A model generated the notes under the pieces. The model was not told where the DNA came from, did not search any database, and was given only the letters and a program-made list of their open reading frames with translations. The position numbers and the translations under genes are program-made. 24,617 nt of DNA from Thermodesulfobacteriota bacterium (lineage in GTDB: Bacteria; Desulfobacterota; DSM-4660; Desulfatiglandales; Desulfatiglandaceae). The DNA lies in contig JANQDY010000190.1 of assembly GCA_028278625.1 (NCBI GenBank), positions 1 through 24,617 of the forward strand, read 5' to 3'. This document shows positions 8,827 to 16,627 of this stretch, one piece after another; the first letter of the stretch is position 1; each line of letters begins with the position of its first letter.

Positions 8827-9462
8827 CTATTTTTCCCGCTCAAATTCTCCTGGTGAAAGCAAAGTAATCTTATCCAATATTATGTCCACCACCTCGGCAA
8901 GATGCCGGCACACATGGTCCGGTTCGGGATCTCCGGGCAGCAGGGTGGATCTTTCTCCGTTGGTGAGCAGGATTGTCATGGCGCCGGCCCGCTTTCCGGC
9001 AATCACGTCAAATCTGAAATCCCCCACCAGAATCACCTCTTCGGCGAGACATCCCATACGTTCCGCCGCCTTGTGGACCCCATCGGGGGACGGTTTGGGG
9101 GAAACCCCCTCACGGGTGATCACCGCATCGAATTCGCGGCAACCGATGCCCTCGAATTTTTCAAGGGCCGAAACCACCGAATTAAGACTGTTGCGGGTAA
9201 GGATGCCGATGGGAATCCGGTTTGCCATCAGGATGGAAAGACAGGCCAGAGCCCCTTTGTTGGGCACGGAAAGACGTGCCGCATTCTCTTCGTGTTTTTC
9301 GAGTACCCGGTTTAGAGGTGCCCGCTCCTTTGGGGGCTGCTGCCCGATAAACTCCAGGATGGCCGTATCCTGCGGGCATCCAATTTCCCTTTTGATCGCC
9401 GGAAAATCAATGAGACCGGGTTTTGTAAGCGTACCGTCAAAATCGAAGAGAACCCCTTTCAT
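8827..9462 (-). CDS. HAD-superfamily hydrolase (phosphoglycolate phosphatase-like)
   Basis: A 211-residue Mg-dependent phosphohydrolase. Motif I is FDFDGTLT with nucleophile D7 and acid/base D9. Motif II is seen as GILTRNS, the conserved Lys in SPKPSPDG, and motif III as LVGDFRFDVIAGKRAGA. A helical cap sits between motifs I and II, as in the beta-phosphoglucomutase/phosphoglycolate phosphatase branch. The ATG at 9462 is used because motif I starts five residues in and a GGGAGA lies just upstream; the open frame continues further without domain content. It follows the PPC/DUF296 gene by 16 bases, so the two are probably co-transcribed. The substrate cannot be read from the sequence. Confidence 0.88.
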   Translation of the reverse strand: MKGVLFDFDGTLTKPGLIDFPAIKREIGCPQDTAILEFIGQQPPKERAPLNRVLEKHEENAARLSVPNKGALACLSILMANRIPIGILTRNSLNSVVSALEKFEGIGCREFDAVITREGVSPKPSPDGVHKAAERMGCLAEEVILVGDFRFDVIAGKRAGAMTILLTNGERSTLLPGDPEPDHVCRHLAEVVDIILDKITLLSPGEFEREK

Positions 9463-9478
9463 GCCATTTCTCCCGGTC

Positions 9479-9922
9479 TCAAGGTTTAAGCACCAAAAAC
9501 CCGAGATCGGCGTCTGGAACCCGTTTGGCGCCTGCTTCCAGAAGCTCGAACAGAACAACTTCCATCACCTGCCAAACGGTGATGCCCTGACGGATACAAC
9601 CGGTTTTGGTCTCACCATCTCTGCCACAGGCCATATGGAGATGAAGCACGGGATTTCCTTCCCCATCGGGAAAAATCGTCCCCGTCCCGGTGATTTCATG
9701 AACATCACTCAGGGTATGGCTCATGGGTATAACGGGTCTTTGGTGTTTCAGTTCCGGCCCCACCACCAGATTGCTGCCGGCGTCAGCTCCCCCGAGGATG
9801 ATGACGGCACCGGCCTCAATACCCTCCAGACGGGCAAAGGTTTCCAGTGCTTCGTGAACCACTTCTCCGTCTTCAAGGCGAATCACAAAAACCCTTCCCT
9901 GTCTTGCTTCTCGATATTTCAC
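9479..9922 (-). CDS. PPC (DUF296) domain protein
   Basis: A 147-residue single-domain protein of the PPC/DUF296 family, found in plant AT-hook proteins and as stand-alone bacterial and archaeal proteins. Family marks are the opening FVIRLEDGEVVHEAL, the central AGAVIILGGADAG, the HLHMACGRDG segment with its HxH, and the hydrophobic VMEVVLFELL near the end. Bacterial members form trimers and have been called DNA-binding, but their biochemical role is not settled. Translation starts at a GTG preceded by a GGGG tract. It lies between the tetraheme cytochrome (45-base gap) and the HAD gene. Confidence 0.82.
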   Translation of the reverse strand: MKYREARQGRVFVIRLEDGEVVHEALETFARLEGIEAGAVIILGGADAGSNLVVGPELKHQRPVIPMSHTLSDVHEITGTGTIFPDGEGNPVLHLHMACGRDGETKTGCIRQGITVWQVMEVVLFELLEAGAKRVPDADLGFLVLKP

Positions 9923-9967
9923 CAGGGAACCCCTTTCATATCATGAACCCAAATCCTCCATCAGGAT

Positions 9968-10453
9968 TCACTCTGCGCCTTCCTTCTTCAAATGGCAGCC
10001 CGCGCATTTTTTATAGGCCCCCGTTGGCATCACTTTTTTCGCAAGATCCTTGTGACACCCCTTGCACTGGTAATGATATGCCTTTTGAAGCATGATTTCG
10101 TTGGGTTCCTTTTTTTGGGGATCGTGGCATTGATCGCATCTTTTTGTCTCTCCCCAAGGTACCCATACATCCCTTTCGTTTACGTAATCGTGATGGCAGT
10201 TCCAGCAGCGACAATTGTAGTCGTAAACGTGTTTCTTGTGGGTAAATCTCACCGGTCCCTTTCTTTTCTTCTTATAACCCTTGTTGTTCAACAAAATCAC
10301 ATTGAGTTTATTTCCACCTTCATCATTTGAAGGGGCCGCAACTGCCTCCCCTTTGGCGGCATCGGCGGCCGCCACGGTCACCTGTATTCCCGCAAACACC
10401 AAACCCATCAGGCCCAGCAACAACAGTCCCTTCCAAAACATCTTTCGATCCAC
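9968..10453 (-). CDS. Periplasmic tetraheme cytochrome c3-family protein
   Basis: A 161-residue exported multiheme cytochrome. A signal peptide or anchor (FWKGLLLLGLMGLVFAG, about 6-22) ends near an Ala-rich cleavage region. Four CXXCH sites are present at C83-H87, C106-H110, C130-H134 and C150-H154. Extra histidines H72, H75, H88 and H127 fall where cytochrome c3 places its distal axial ligands, so all four hemes could be bis-His. Classical c3 has CX4CH at hemes 2 and 4; here all four are CXXCH. The GTG start at 10453 has GGGAGGA six bases upstream; an open frame extends 123 bases further but lacks a signal-like start. It probably carries electrons between periplasmic hydrogenases or dehydrogenases and membrane complexes. 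Confidence 0.88.
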   Translation of the reverse strand: MDRKMFWKGLLLLGLMGLVFAGIQVTVAAADAAKGEAVAAPSNDEGGNKLNVILLNNKGYKKKRKGPVRFTHKKHVYDYNCRCWNCHHDYVNERDVWVPWGETKRCDQCHDPQKKEPNEIMLQKAYHYQCKGCHKDLAKKVMPTGAYKKCAGCHLKKEGAE

Positions 10454-10590
10454 GGTTGATCCTCCCTCATCATCAAAAATTGACAGTTTGTTATTGACCC
10501 ACGGCACCCTTGCCAACAAAACGCGCATTGTCCGTTCAAAAGGAAACACACGGTTCAACGAAACCTGCAAGTCCATGGTAATTAATTAAA

Positions 10591-11445
10591 TTAAAATGTT
10601 TCCGGAAGGGGCACAAGATATTTTTTTCGATTCCTGATTCTGAAATATTCTTTATAACCCGCCTCCTTGGCCAATTGAAGCGCTTTACTGAAATCCTTGC
10701 CCACATCCTCTGGTCTGTGGGCGTCGGATCCGAAACAAATGGGGATATCCCTTTCCCGGGCCAGGGAAATGATCAATGGGGAAGGGTAGATCTCCTTTAC
10801 CGGCTTTCGAAGGCCCGATGTATTCAGTTCCATGCCCATTCCGCTCTTGGCCACCTTATCCAACAGGGGCTGTACCATTTCCCTTATCTCATTTTCAGGC
10901 GGCCGGTGTCCGAATTTCTTGGGCAAATCCAAATGACCGAGCACATCGAAGAGTCCTGTGGCCACCAACTTTTCCACCAAACTGAAATAATAGCGCCAGG
11001 TATCGGTAATATTTACCGACTTCCAAATCTGTTTGGCCGACGGGTTGTCGAATCCCCACGTGGCAATGTAATGCACTGAACCGAGCACCAGGTCCGGGTG
11101 CTGATCATCAAGCCACTGTTCCAGGAAAATTTCGCAGCCGTCATAGTAGTCCGCTTCCAAACCGAATAGAACAATCGGGACCCGGTCATCCATTTGCCCA
11201 CCAACCATTTCCTGATAGACGCTGAATTCATCCATGCGCATGCGGTGTTGGGGATCGTATCCATCGGGGTTCGGGGCGTGATCCGCGAAGCAGATTTCAG
11301 GGATGCCCTTTGCCTTGGCCGCGTTTCGATAATCGGCTACCTCGCCGTTGGCATGGTTGCACAAAAGGGTGTGAAGGTGATAATCGGGTAATGGGAACCC
11401 GTTGTCATGTTTTTGGTTGAAATCATTTTCTCTTTTTTTTGACAT
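10591..11445 (-). CDS. PHP-domain phosphatase, histidinol-phosphatase (HisJ/HisK) type
   Basis: A 284-residue metal-dependent PHP hydrolase. Motif I is DYHLHT (H23, H25) followed by CNHANGEV (H31). Further metal ligands are in ICFADHAP, FGLEADY, GSVHYI, LGHLDLPKKFG and CFGSDAHRPEDVG, the set seen in HisJ/HisK histidinol-phosphate phosphatases, which run about 260-285 residues. Histidinol phosphate is therefore the likeliest substrate, but no histidine gene is nearby and the gene sits behind a NYN nuclease and a membrane protein. Its start overlaps the upstream gene's end by 23 bases, which suggests translational coupling. Confidence 0.85.
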   Translation of the reverse strand: MSKKRENDFNQKHDNGFPLPDYHLHTLLCNHANGEVADYRNAAKAKGIPEICFADHAPNPDGYDPQHRMRMDEFSVYQEMVGGQMDDRVPIVLFGLEADYYDGCEIFLEQWLDDQHPDLVLGSVHYIATWGFDNPSAKQIWKSVNITDTWRYYFSLVEKLVATGLFDVLGHLDLPKKFGHRPPENEIREMVQPLLDKVAKSGMGMELNTSGLRKPVKEIYPSPLIISLARERDIPICFGSDAHRPEDVGKDFSKALQLAKEAGYKEYFRIRNRKKYLVPLPETF

Positions 11446-12190
11446 CTGTTTGAGACTCCGTTTCTAGAGTGAAACGCCTGGATATCCACACCTGCAGCGC
11501 CAAGGTCATAAAAGCCAGGTATGCTGCCAGGACCACGCCGATAAAGATCAGGGTTCCGATGGTCCAGTCCAGCTTTCCGGCATCACCTAATTCCCGAATG
11601 GATCGAAATACATCATCGCTCACCAGTTCTCCACGGATAATGCGGGGATCGAGCACTTCGGCCACCCGCGCGGTCACCAGGGAAACCGCTTCATAGTAGT
11701 CGCCCGGCACGGACATGAAAGGGACAAAGGTCAGGATAAAGCCCGCCCCCAAGAGAAAGGGAGCCTTTTTTCTTCGGCAGTACCCCACAAGCGTAATCCC
11801 GGGCAGACTGATGATATAGGGGAAAAAATCAACCAGCGCAAGAGCCCATGGCGTGGGTGTTGAAAATCCTGTCAGGCGGCCGGCATATTCCGATTCAGGA
11901 ACAATGAATGGAAAGACCTTGTTTAAGATCGATCCGCCATATTGAGGTTTCAGGGCAAGGGACGTCACTTCTCCTCCGGCCAACAAACAGCCGGCCACAT
12001 GGAGCAGCTCGTGAAGGGGTACGTAGAGATGCCAGAAAACAAAGAGCCCCAGAAGAACCATCAGAAGAGATTTGTAACCGCCGTTTTGTAGGGTCTGATC
12101 AAAGGTTTGAAGCGCCAGGGAAATTCCTTCTTTGACCGCCCCGAAAGGGAAAAGGACTTTCAGCCATCTCATGGGTCTCATTCCGATCAT
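11423..12190 (-). CDS. Integral membrane protein with HELLH zinc-protease-like motif
   Basis: A 255-residue membrane protein. The first helix (about 41-58) is followed at once by PLHELLHVAGCLLAGGEV, where H60-E61-x-x-H64 matches the HExxH zinc site of membrane metalloproteases such as M50 or the DUF3267 group. Further hydrophobic segments lie at about 112-133, 140-160 and 208-232. A typical second-motif Asp (as in NPxxDG of S2P proteins) is not obvious, so peptidase activity is not established. The C-terminus is charged and Lys-rich. Its ATG overlaps the NYN stop in an ATGA, and its end overlaps the PHP start. No named family was recognised with certainty. Confidence 0.75.
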   Translation of the reverse strand: MIGMRPMRWLKVLFPFGAVKEGISLALQTFDQTLQNGGYKSLLMVLLGLFVFWHLYVPLHELLHVAGCLLAGGEVTSLALKPQYGGSILNKVFPFIVPESEYAGRLTGFSTPTPWALALVDFFPYIISLPGITLVGYCRRKKAPFLLGAGFILTFVPFMSVPGDYYEAVSLVTARVAEVLDPRIIRGELVSDDVFRSIRELGDAGKLDWTIGTLIFIGVVLAAYLAFMTLALQVWISRRFTLETESQTDVKKKRK

Positions 12191-12927
12191 TCGATCTTGG
12201 CAGCCGTTTTTGTCCTCCGCCGGTCCCGAACATACAACTGATCTCCCCCCACGAGTTTGGTTTCAAAGATATCGATGGCCCTTATCAGATCACCCAGTTT
12301 CTTGTACCCGTAATTTCTGGAATCAAAGGATGCCTGGTTTGAAATATGGGAACCGATCCGACCCAGGTAAGCCCACCCATCATCATCCTGTTCCGAATCG
12401 ATGGCGTTTCTCAAAAGATTCATCAGTTTTGTATCCGACTTCAGGGCCTTTCCCATCTGCTTGACCCCCTGCGAACCGTTATACTCCGGTTTGGCAGGGT
12501 CATCCAGATAGAGGAAGCGGGAACACGCGTTGACAAAAGGCGACGGCGCCTTTCGCTCGCCGAAACCGATAACCGATTTCCCTTCTGAAAGGACCCGCAA
12601 CACCAGGGGTGTAAAATCACAGTCCGAAGACACAATACAAAAGGCGTCGATATGCTTCGTGTAGAGGATATCCATAATGTCGATGGTCATGGCCATATCG
12701 GTGGCATTCTTCCCTTTTACGATGTCAAACTGCTGAACCGGCTGAATCGAGTATTCGTGCAACACGTCTTCCCACCCTTTAATGGACGCTTTTTTCCAGT
12801 TACCGTACGCTTTTCGGATACTCACTACCCCGTATTTGGCCAGTTCCGACACAATCATGTCGATCTTTTTTGCCGGCGCATTGTCCGCATCGATGAACAG
12901 GGCGATTCTTTCCTTTTTAGCCTCCAT
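12187..12927 (-). CDS. NYN-domain (LabA/DUF88-like) putative ribonuclease with OST-HTH-like tail
   Basis: A 246-residue protein. The NYN/PIN-like fold is seen in ALFIDADNAPAK (D13, D15), NATDMAMTIDIMD (D77) and IVSSDCDFTPLVLR (D102, D104), the acidic positions that bind metal in PIN nucleases. A linker (about 145-170) leads to a C-terminal module (about 170-235) with DGWAYLGRIGSHISNQ and YGYKKLGDLIRAIDIF, typical of the OST-HTH/LOTUS fold that binds RNA and is often joined to NYN domains in bacteria. AAGGAG precedes the ATG by about six bases. It heads a tight three-gene set with the HELLH protein and the PHP phosphatase. An RNA-processing role is expected; the target is unknown. Confidence 0.9.
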   Translation of the reverse strand: MEAKKERIALFIDADNAPAKKIDMIVSELAKYGVVSIRKAYGNWKKASIKGWEDVLHEYSIQPVQQFDIVKGKNATDMAMTIDIMDILYTKHIDAFCIVSSDCDFTPLVLRVLSEGKSVIGFGERKAPSPFVNACSRFLYLDDPAKPEYNGSQGVKQMGKALKSDTKLMNLLRNAIDSEQDDDGWAYLGRIGSHISNQASFDSRNYGYKKLGDLIRAIDIFETKLVGGDQLYVRDRRRTKTAAKIE

Positions 12928-12963
12928 ATAGACTCCTTTGAATTTTGGGTCCCAATGATTTTT

Positions 12964-13506
12964 TCATCTTTTTTGCCCCTTCCGAGTCTGTTTCGGTTGG
13001 TGGAAAAGGGTGTTTATGAGCTTTCCAACCAGAATTCGCACCAGGACGTATAGAGGAATAAAGACAAAGACATACCCCACGCTGTCGCCAACATAGGGAA
13101 GGTGAAACGGAAGGGGGAACCTGACCTCCGAAAAGCGCAATTGCAGCCATCCCAGGGCCAAAGGGATCGGCCACAAAGAGGCCGTCGCCATTGCCACCTG
13201 AAGAAAGAAGGTCTTACCGTAAGCCTCGTTGGCCAGTTTGTTGATGGCCTTGTATGCGACCTTGTCCCCGGCCTTTAAAGCATTCATGGACTGCTCATGG
13301 CGCAGAGCGGTTTCGTCAAAGCCCTCCCTCACGTGCCGCAGATTCAAACGCATCACCAGGGCCAGAGTTCCCCTCCCCACAAGTACGGCCCACAAGGCCA
13401 AGAGGAATGCTCCCAGCCACCATCCCCCCATGGGGTTTCCGGGCCATCGATAGGGGGTGATGAGGATCTGATCGATACCGCTTATGAGACCGGAAATCAT
13501 GTCCAT
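12964..13506 (-). CDS. Three-helix membrane protein, DUF106/Oxa1-superfamily-like
   Basis: A 180-residue membrane protein. Helices are predicted at about 29-52, 99-121 and 142-165. Between the first and second is a charged helical hairpin (about 55-97; RHEQSMNALKAGDKVAYKAI), and the second helix opens before LWPIPLALGWLQLRFSEV. One helix, a cytosolic coiled coil, then two helices is the layout of DUF106/EMC3-type members of the Oxa1 superfamily, which assist membrane protein insertion. The similarity is by pattern only. The C-terminus is basic (KQTRKGQKR). The gene lies 81 bases after the TauE/SafE exporter and may serve it. No clear ribosome binding site was found. Confidence 0.7.
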   Translation of the reverse strand: MDMISGLISGIDQILITPYRWPGNPMGGWWLGAFLLALWAVLVGRGTLALVMRLNLRHVREGFDETALRHEQSMNALKAGDKVAYKAINKLANEAYGKTFFLQVAMATASLWPIPLALGWLQLRFSEVRFPLPFHLPYVGDSVGYVFVFIPLYVLVRILVGKLINTLFHQPKQTRKGQKR

Positions 13507-13540
13507 TCAGAGGTTCGCCTGTCGGGCGGATAATCGGGTT

Positions 13541-13583
13541 GGCGCCGGCCTTCTGGAAGCCGGCGCCGGTCCTAAAAGGCCGG
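13541..13583 (-). promoter_or_regulatory. GC-rich hairpin between exporter and membrane-protein genes
   Basis: GGCGCCGGC at 13541-13549 is perfectly complementary to GCCGGCGCC at 13559-13567 across a nine-base loop; a weaker CCGG pairing follows up to about 13583. There is no T tract on either strand, so a classic intrinsic terminator is unlikely. In a transcript reading leftward it lies after the exporter stop and before the start of the three-helix protein, where it could stabilise the upstream message or lower downstream expression. Confidence 0.5.
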
Positions 13584-13587
13584 ACAA

Positions 13588-14853
13588 TCAGAATGGCGGG
13601 ACAATACTGTAGCCCAAGAAGCCTTTCGTGATATAGCGGATGCCCACGTAAAAGGCGAGCAACACAAAGAGCCGTTTTAACCAGATATCGGGAATGTACT
13701 TGGAAGTGCGGGGTCCGATCATGCTGCCGATGAAAATGCCCACCAGTTCGGCACCGATGAAACCCCATTGAACGGGGACCCCTTTCCCCACCATGTAACT
13801 GAAAATGGAGACAACCATGCCAACCAGAACCACCAGGCCGCTGGTCCCGGCCACCAAGAACATGGGAAGACCCGCCACAGAGGTGAGAAAGGGAACATAC
13901 AGAAACCCGCCGCCAACGCCTAAAAATGACGCCAGCGCCGCGATAAAAATACCGCCCAGCATGGGGATAAAGGCCTTGAATTTGAATTCAACCCCATAGA
14001 AGGTAAACCGGATGGTTCCCACGAAAAATGTCAATACCCAGCCAATCAATGCCAGAATGTACGCCACCCATTTGGCGCCGCCCGCAAGGTTCGCCCAAAG
14101 GGCGCTGGCCACCACCACACCGAGAGCCACAAACATCATGGGCCAGCTACCCTCCAGCACCTTGACGCCCTGCTTCCTGTCACCGCCTGTTTGCTTGGCC
14201 TCTTTCTCAAAAGCGGCTGCCGCTTCTTTGGCCTTTTTCCGCTTGGCCTGACCTGCTTTTGTGGTTTCACGGAACAGAATGATACCCAGGGCCAGCACCG
14301 CAATCCCGAAGTAGCCGAGGTATGCCTTGAGACTGATCTTTCCCGCCGTCAGATCTGGGATGAGCCAGGAACCTCCCACACCACCAATGGCCAGGCACAT
14401 TCCCAAGGGGGCCACCAGCCGTCCCATTCGATAGTAGTTGGTACTTGAAATCAGGCCGCTCAAACCCACCAGCCATTGATTGGACACACGGATGGAATCG
14501 GTCACCAGCTTGTTCATGGGGTACCCTTTTCCAAAGCCCTTGGCATAATCTCCCAACCCGAATATGGTGATGTGCCCTACGCCGGCCATAATCCCCCCAA
14601 AGGCACCCACCGTGGAAAAGATCCAGCCGACCCAGATGGCCCATAGAAATCCGAGTATGAAATTGACTTTTGGAGCACCTGGAATCCCCAGGAAACCCGG
14701 CTCCGCGTCTTTGACAATTTTGCCGTCTTCTATCCCCTTTGAAATGGCCTCGGAAAGGCTGTCCGCAGAGACGGGTGATATCGCCAGCAACGTAACGGCA
14801 AAAACACTAAGCAACATTAGAATATAGAAAATCCATTTCGTCCGCTTTTCCAT
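13588..14853 (-). CDS. TauE/SafE-family membrane exporter (sulfite/anion type)
   Basis: A 421-residue polytopic protein of the TauE/SafE family, which exports sulfite, sulfoacetate or related anions. The N-terminus has a signal-like helix ending SPVSADS. Two related halves follow: the first opens with WVGWIFSTVGAFGGIMAGVG, the second with IFIAALASFLGVGGGFLYVP, the glycine-rich family motif. Between them lies a soluble, Lys/Ala-rich loop of about 40 residues (AGQAKRKKAKEAAAAFEKEA). The ATG at 14853 is chosen because GGAGG is six bases upstream; the in-frame GTG at 14859 lies directly against that GGAGG. It is divergent from pyruvate kinase. In a sulfate reducer sulfite, sulfonate or thiosulfate movement is plausible, but the substrate is inferred. 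Confidence 0.9.
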   Translation of the reverse strand: MEKRTKWIFYILMLLSVFAVTLLAISPVSADSLSEAISKGIEDGKIVKDAEPGFLGIPGAPKVNFILGFLWAIWVGWIFSTVGAFGGIMAGVGHITIFGLGDYAKGFGKGYPMNKLVTDSIRVSNQWLVGLSGLISSTNYYRMGRLVAPLGMCLAIGGVGGSWLIPDLTAGKISLKAYLGYFGIAVLALGIILFRETTKAGQAKRKKAKEAAAAFEKEAKQTGGDRKQGVKVLEGSWPMMFVALGVVVASALWANLAGGAKWVAYILALIGWVLTFFVGTIRFTFYGVEFKFKAFIPMLGGIFIAALASFLGVGGGFLYVPFLTSVAGLPMFLVAGTSGLVVLVGMVVSIFSYMVGKGVPVQWGFIGAELVGIFIGSMIGPRTSKYIPDIWLKRLFVLLAFYVGIRYITKGFLGYSIVPPF

Positions 14854-14871
14854 AGTCACCCTCCGTGAAAC

Positions 14872-14894
14872 TTAATTTTGGAAATGAAAATTAA
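14872..14894. promoter_or_regulatory. Perfect 8-bp inverted repeat, possible operator
   Basis: TTAATTTT at 14872-14879 and AAAATTAA at 14887-14894 form a perfect inverted repeat with a seven-base spacer. It lies a few bases upstream of the exporter's ribosome binding site (14860-14865 on the minus strand). A poor minus-strand promoter match (TTGATC at 14903-14898, CAAAAT at 14880-14875, 17-base spacer) overlaps it. A dimeric repressor site is one reading; AT-rich chance symmetry is the other. Confidence 0.35.
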
Positions 14895-14969
14895 TTGGAT
14901 CAAAGCTTAGATCATCATGAAGCATGCATCAAGAAAAAAATCAAAAAGCCGTAAACCATCTGTTTATCC

Positions 14970-14996
14970 TTGACCTGTATGTGAACGGTGGATAAT
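14970..14996 (+). promoter_or_regulatory. Sigma-70-like promoter candidate for pyruvate kinase
   Basis: TTGACC at 14970-14975 and GATAAT at 14991-14996 match the -35 and -10 hexamers at five of six bases each, in a non-coding gap. The 15-base spacer is shorter than the usual 16-18, which lowers confidence. The start codon at 15067 would leave an untranslated leader of about 65 bases with no recognised riboswitch. Confidence 0.45.
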
Positions 14997-15066
14997 TTGA
15001 CTCCCAACGGTAGTGCACCCTTAGAAGACAATCAATCCGCTCTTCGCTCCCGGAAGGAGAAACCAG

Positions 15067-16482
15067 ATGAACCCTCCCAGAACCAAAATTGTCTGCACCA
15101 TCGGACCGGCTTCCAGCTCACGGAAAGTGCTGAAAGAGCTCATTTTGGCGGGAATGAATGTTGTCAGGCTCAATTTCTCTCACGGCACCCATGCAGCCCA
15201 TGGGAAAGTCGCAAAATCGGTGCGATCCCTCTCAAAAGCACTGAACCGCCCTGTTGCCATAATGCTCGACCTTCAGGGTCCTAAAATCCGAACGGGATTG
15301 ATCAAAGGGGGCCGTCTGGAGGTTCAAAACAAGGATCGCATCATCATCACCACCCGGTCCGTGGAAGGGGGCCGTGGCATCGTTTCAACCACCTACAAAG
15401 GGATCACCAAAGACGTTCAGCCGGGTGACAAAATCCTCATGGACGATGGGCTCATTGAGCTAAAGGTCCAGTCCAAAAACAAAACGGATGTTATCTGTGA
15501 GGTGATCAGCGGGGGCGTTATCGGTGAGCACAAGGGAATCAACCTTCCGGGCGTCACCACCGGTATTTCAGCCGTTACTGAAAAAGACAAAAAAGATCTC
15601 GATTTTGGGATCGGTCTGGGGATCGATTTCGTAGCAGCCTCTTTTGTTCGGAGTGCAAAGGATGTTTTGGCCGTGAAACACCTTCTCAAGAAAAAAGGTG
15701 CCACGATTCCCGTGATCTCCAAAATCGAAAAACCCGAGGCCCTCGACAAATTGAATGAGATTTTGGACGTCTGTGAAGGCATCATGGTGGCAAGAGGTGA
15801 TCTGGGCGTGGAACTGTCGCCCGAGCAGGTCCCCATGGCCCAGAAAAAAATGATCTCCCTGGCCAACCAGAAACGAAAAATGGTCATCACAGCCACCCAA
15901 ATGCTGGAATCCATGACGGAACACCCGCTCCCCACAAGGGCGGAAGCATCCGACGTTGCCAACGCCGTTCTGGACGGTACGGACGCCATCATGCTCAGTG
16001 CTGAGACATCCGTGGGAAAATACCCCGTTAAAGCGGTCAAAATGATGGCGCGAATCGCCAGGGTAACGGAACGGAATTTTCCTGCATCTTCGCCTTTTGC
16101 GCGCAAAACCACCAGCTTTTCAGATACGATTTCGGAAGCCGCATGCCTGGCAGCCGGAAACCTCGAACTCAAAGCCATCGCCGCATTTTCCCGGTCGGGT
16201 TTCACCGCCAGGCTCATTTCAAAGTACAGGCCATCCGTACCGATCATCGCTTTTGCACCCACCGAGACCGTACAACGCTCTTTGGCCCTCAACTGGGGCG
16301 TAAAAGCGCTGGTGCTCCCCCTTCCGGATAACTCGGACGTGATGATCAAGGAGATGGAGGATCAGCTACGAAGAAAACGGCTGGTGAAAAAACATGACCG
16401 AATTGTCATTGTCGCCGGCCATCCCCTCTACAACCAGGGAAAAACCAACATTATGAAGCTGCACGTAATCGGTGAAGAATGA
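15067..16482 (+). CDS. pyk: Pyruvate kinase
   Basis: A 471-residue glycolytic enzyme converting phosphoenolpyruvate and ADP to pyruvate and ATP. It opens RTKIVCTIGPAS, carries the substrate segments RLNFSHGTHAAHGK and MLDLQGPKIRTG, the catalytic lysine region VISKIEKPEAL, the metal and nucleotide site GIMVARGDLGVEL, ITATQMLESM, and DGTDAIMLSAETSVGKYP. The C-terminal allosteric domain (about 350-471) is complete and the length equals common bacterial forms. AAGGAG lies seven bases before the ATG. It is divergent from the TauE/SafE gene and followed by a 198-base spacer, so it is probably transcribed alone. Confidence 0.97.
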   Translation: MNPPRTKIVCTIGPASSSRKVLKELILAGMNVVRLNFSHGTHAAHGKVAKSVRSLSKALNRPVAIMLDLQGPKIRTGLIKGGRLEVQNKDRIIITTRSVEGGRGIVSTTYKGITKDVQPGDKILMDDGLIELKVQSKNKTDVICEVISGGVIGEHKGINLPGVTTGISAVTEKDKKDLDFGIGLGIDFVAASFVRSAKDVLAVKHLLKKKGATIPVISKIEKPEALDKLNEILDVCEGIMVARGDLGVELSPEQVPMAQKKMISLANQKRKMVITATQMLESMTEHPLPTRAEASDVANAVLDGTDAIMLSAETSVGKYPVKAVKMMARIARVTERNFPASSPFARKTTSFSDTISEAACLAAGNLELKAIAAFSRSGFTARLISKYRPSVPIIAFAPTETVQRSLALNWGVKALVLPLPDNSDVMIKEMEDQLRRKRLVKKHDRIVIVAGHPLYNQGKTNIMKLHVIGEE

Positions 16483-16581
16483 AAGCAGCAGTATGTCAGA
16501 ACCATCACACCTGAATGAAAAACTTGCGTTTCCAAAGCCTTCTCTGGTATGTTCGGACATAAAAGGCGGCCCCAATCGTAG

Positions 16582-16603
16582 GGGCAGGCCCCTGTGCCTG
16601 CCC
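16582..16603. repeat. Palindrome GGGCAGGC-GCCTGCCC, REP/MITE-like
   Basis: GGGCAGGC at 16582-16589 pairs perfectly with GCCTGCCC at 16596-16603 around a six-base loop. It is embedded in CCCAATCGTAGGGGCAGG-type sequence resembling short dispersed intergenic repeats of many bacterial genomes, placed between pyk and ahbC. No T run follows, so termination is uncertain. Multicopy status cannot be judged from one window. Confidence 0.55.
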
Positions 16604-16627
16604 AATGTTTGGTGGAGGCCCAACAAA

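Noticed and set aside
8762..9946. A 394-codon open frame on the + strand
   Set aside because: It lies opposite the HAD and PPC/DUF296 genes, whose motifs are clear on the - strand, and its own translation is rich in Arg, Ser and Pro with no recognisable domain.
9952..9968. AATCCT-N5-AGGATT inverted repeat near the cytochrome stop
   Set aside because: The six-base AT-containing stem has no T tract and overlaps the stop codon region; it is likely chance.
9992..10330. A + strand open frame with hydrophobic stretches
   Set aside because: It is antisense to the tetraheme cytochrome; the hydrophobicity comes from complementing Lys/Cys/His codons.
15417..16349. A 310-codon open frame on the - strand
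   Set aside because: It is the antisense of pyruvate kinase, which is complete and conserved on the + strand.
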